NCBI RefSeq assembly: GCF_040182365.1
Contig: NZ_CP144460.1
Location: 3,286,001 to 3,350,000 of the forward strand
Origin: Xanthomonas sp. 10-10
GTDB taxonomy: Bacteria > Pseudomonadota > Gammaproteobacteria > Xanthomonadales > Xanthomonadaceae
Reading direction: 5' to 3'
Length of the DNA stretch: 64,000 bases
Made by a program: the position numbers and the translations under genes. The notes beneath the pieces are model-generated. The model had not been told where the DNA came from and did no database searches. It saw only the letters and a list, made by a program, of their open reading frames with translations. Numbering within the stretch: position 1 is the first letter of the stretch; each line of letters opens with the position of its first letter. This document shows, piece after piece, positions 62,550 to 64,000 of the stretch.

Positions 62550-63953
62550 TCAGGCCGCTCCTATCTTGATGAGTGCCGCATCGATGCGTTTCAAGGCACC
62601 CTCGCGACCGGCCAGGTACACCGTCTGCGAAATGTCCGGGCTGACCTGGGTGCCGGTGATGGCCACACGCAGCGGCTGGGCGACCTTGCCCATGCCCAGT
62701 TCCAGCGCCTCGGCGGCGGCGTGCAGAGCGGCCGACACGCTCTCCACACTCCACTCGCTCAGCGCAGCCAGCATCTCGCGCGCCTTGCCCAACGGCACTT
62801 CCGCACCCAGTTTCAGGTGCTTGATCACCGCCGCTTCGTCGTACGTTTCCAGCGGCTGGTACCAGACCACGGCCTTTTCGGCCATTTCCTTCAGGGTCTG
62901 CACGCGCTCGCGCAGCGCCACCACCACATCGGCCGCGGCAGGGCCGGCGGCGATGTCCAGGCCGAGCTTGGCGAGCTGATATTCCAGCTGCGGCGCGATG
63001 CTGGCCGGGTCGTCGGTCTTCAGATAATGCTGGTTGACCCAGCCGAGCTTGGCCATATCCAGGCGCGCCGCCTTGGAATTGACGTCGGTGACGTCGAACA
63101 GGTCCAGCAGCTCCTGCCGGGTGAACAACTCCTGGTCGCCATGCGACCAGCCCAGACGGGCCAGGTAGTTGATCAGCGCATGCGGCAGATAACCGGCGTC
63201 CTTGTACTGCATCACGTCCGCCGCGCCGGTGCGCTTGGACAGCTTGGCGCCCTGCTCGTCCAGGATCATCGGCATGTGCGCGAACTTGGGCACCGGCGCG
63301 CCCAGCGCTTCATAGATGTTGATCTGGCGCGGGGTGTTGTTGATGTGGTCGTCGCCGCGGATCACCTCGGTGATGCCCATGTCCCAATCGTCCACCACCA
63401 CCGCGAAGTTGTAGGTGGGAAAGCCATCCGGGCGGAAGATCACCATGTCGTCGAGCTCGCTGTTGGCGATCTCGATGCGGCCCTTGATCAGGTCGTCGAA
63501 CACCACCGTGCCGCCGAGCGGATTCTTGAAGCGGATCACCCGGTTCGGGTCGTCCCGATACGGCAGCTGCTGCTCGCGCGCGGCGCCGTTGTAGCGCGGC
63601 TTTTCCTGCCTGGCCATCGCGGCCTCACGCATGGCGTCGAGCTCTTCGCGGGTTTCGTAGGCGTAATAGGCCTTGCCCTGTGCCAGCAATTGCTCGGCCA
63701 CCTCCTGGTAACGGGCGATGCGCTGGGTCTGGTAGATCGGGCCTTCGTCATAGCCCAGACCCAGCCAGTCCATCGCCTCCAGGATGGCGTCGATGGCCGC
63801 CTGGGTGCTGCGTTCGCGGTCGGTGTCTTCGATGCGCAGCACGAACTGCCCGCCGCGGTGGCGCGCCTCCAGCCAGCAATACAGGGCGGTGCGGGCGCCG
63901 CCGATGTGCAGGTAACCGGTGGGGCTGGGAGCAAAGCGGGTGCGGCAGGTCAT
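62550..63953 (-). CDS. gltX: Glutamyl-tRNA synthetase
   Basis: 467-aa class I aminoacyl-tRNA synthetase that charges tRNA-Glu. It has the HIGH-type motif in [30 protein letters not shown] for glutamate and ATP binding, [20 protein letters not shown] with the KMSKS-type KLSKR, and the C-terminal anticodon-binding helices ([20 protein letters not shown]). Length is full. Zur follows 13 bp downstream. The window ends 47 bp upstream of the start. Confidence 0.98.
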   Translation of the reverse strand: MTCRTRFAPSPTGYLHIGGARTALYCWLEARHRGGQFVLRIEDTDRERSTQAAIDAILEAMDWLGLGYDEGPIYQTQRIARYQEVAEQLLAQGKAYYAYETREELDAMREAAMARQEKPRYNGAAREQQLPYRDDPNRVIRFKNPLGGTVVFDDLIKGRIEIANSELDDMVIFRPDGFPTYNFAVVVDDWDMGITEVIRGDDHINNTPRQINIYEALGAPVPKFAHMPMILDEQGAKLSKRTGAADVMQYKDAGYLPHALINYLARLGWSHGDQELFTRQELLDLFDVTDVNSKAARLDMAKLGWVNQHYLKTDDPASIAPQLEYQLAKLGLDIAAGPAAADVVVALRERVQTLKEMAEKAVVWYQPLETYDEAAVIKHLKLGAEVPLGKAREMLAALSEWSVESVSAALHAAAEALELGMGKVAQPLRVAITGTQVSPDISQTVYLAGREGALKRIDAALIKIGAA

Positions 63954-64000
63954 GGAACGCTCGGCGAAACGGGAGTGCGCCGATTTTACCTTGCGCAGCG

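Overview
The window is GC-rich chromosomal DNA from a member of the Xanthomonadaceae, most likely Xanthomonas. Supporting this are a nucleotide pyrophosphatase/phosphodiesterase matching the structurally characterised Xanthomonas NPP, a Zur repressor directly downstream of gltX, several TonB-dependent receptors, and short GTAG-headed palindromes of the REP type. There are about 54 protein genes, no rRNA or tRNA genes, no insertion sequences and no CRISPR array. Most genes are intact and densely packed, many in ATGA-coupled pairs.

Layout. 1-6.1 kb: a tripartite RND efflux operon with an extra MipA/OmpV-type outer membrane protein (minus strand, permease cut by the window edge), divergent from an AdeR/BaeR-like two-component system. 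6.2-13.7 kb: a CPA2 antiporter, an Lrp regulator divergent from a stand-alone panB paralogue, a serine hydrolase with rraA, a DUF72 protein and an EamA transporter. 14-20.7 kb: two c-di-GMP proteins, an RluF-type pseudouridine synthase and a DEAD-box helicase. 20.8-26.8 kb: an ECF sigma factor with a membrane partner, an S4 RNA-binding protein, and several small or poorly characterised envelope proteins. 26.9-31.6 kb: a DNA alkylation repair pair (Ada-type sensor fused to AlkA, plus Ogt), then NPP and a ClC channel. 31.8-35 kb: ribosomal protein bTHX with its terminator, then a MerC-like protein divergent from a ZnuD-like receptor with two Zur-box-like sites between them. 35.4-39.9 kb: marR-MFS pair and a second TonB receptor.

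40.7-45.7 kb is the most interesting block: two tandem modules, each a kexin-like S8 protease with a C-terminal P-domain but no internal propeptide, followed within a few bases by a small secreted partner. The partners are homologous to each other. The arrangement resembles the Aeromonas ASP/ORF2 protease-chaperone pair.

45.7-54 kb: aldo/keto reductases, an MFS pump, a cupin and several LysR/AraC regulators. Between a LysR gene and an aldo/keto reductase is a 145-bp tandem array that repeats the 3' end of the LysR gene together with a 68-bp palindrome. 54-61.4 kb: a complete RND efflux operon (adaptor, pump, outer membrane channel, TetR) with a divergent second TetR gene and a good promoter in the shared intergenic region. 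62-64 kb: gltX-zur. The encoded Zur may control the ZnuD-like/MerC-like locus 30 kb away.

Genes are identified from translated sequence and remembered family motifs only; no database search was run.
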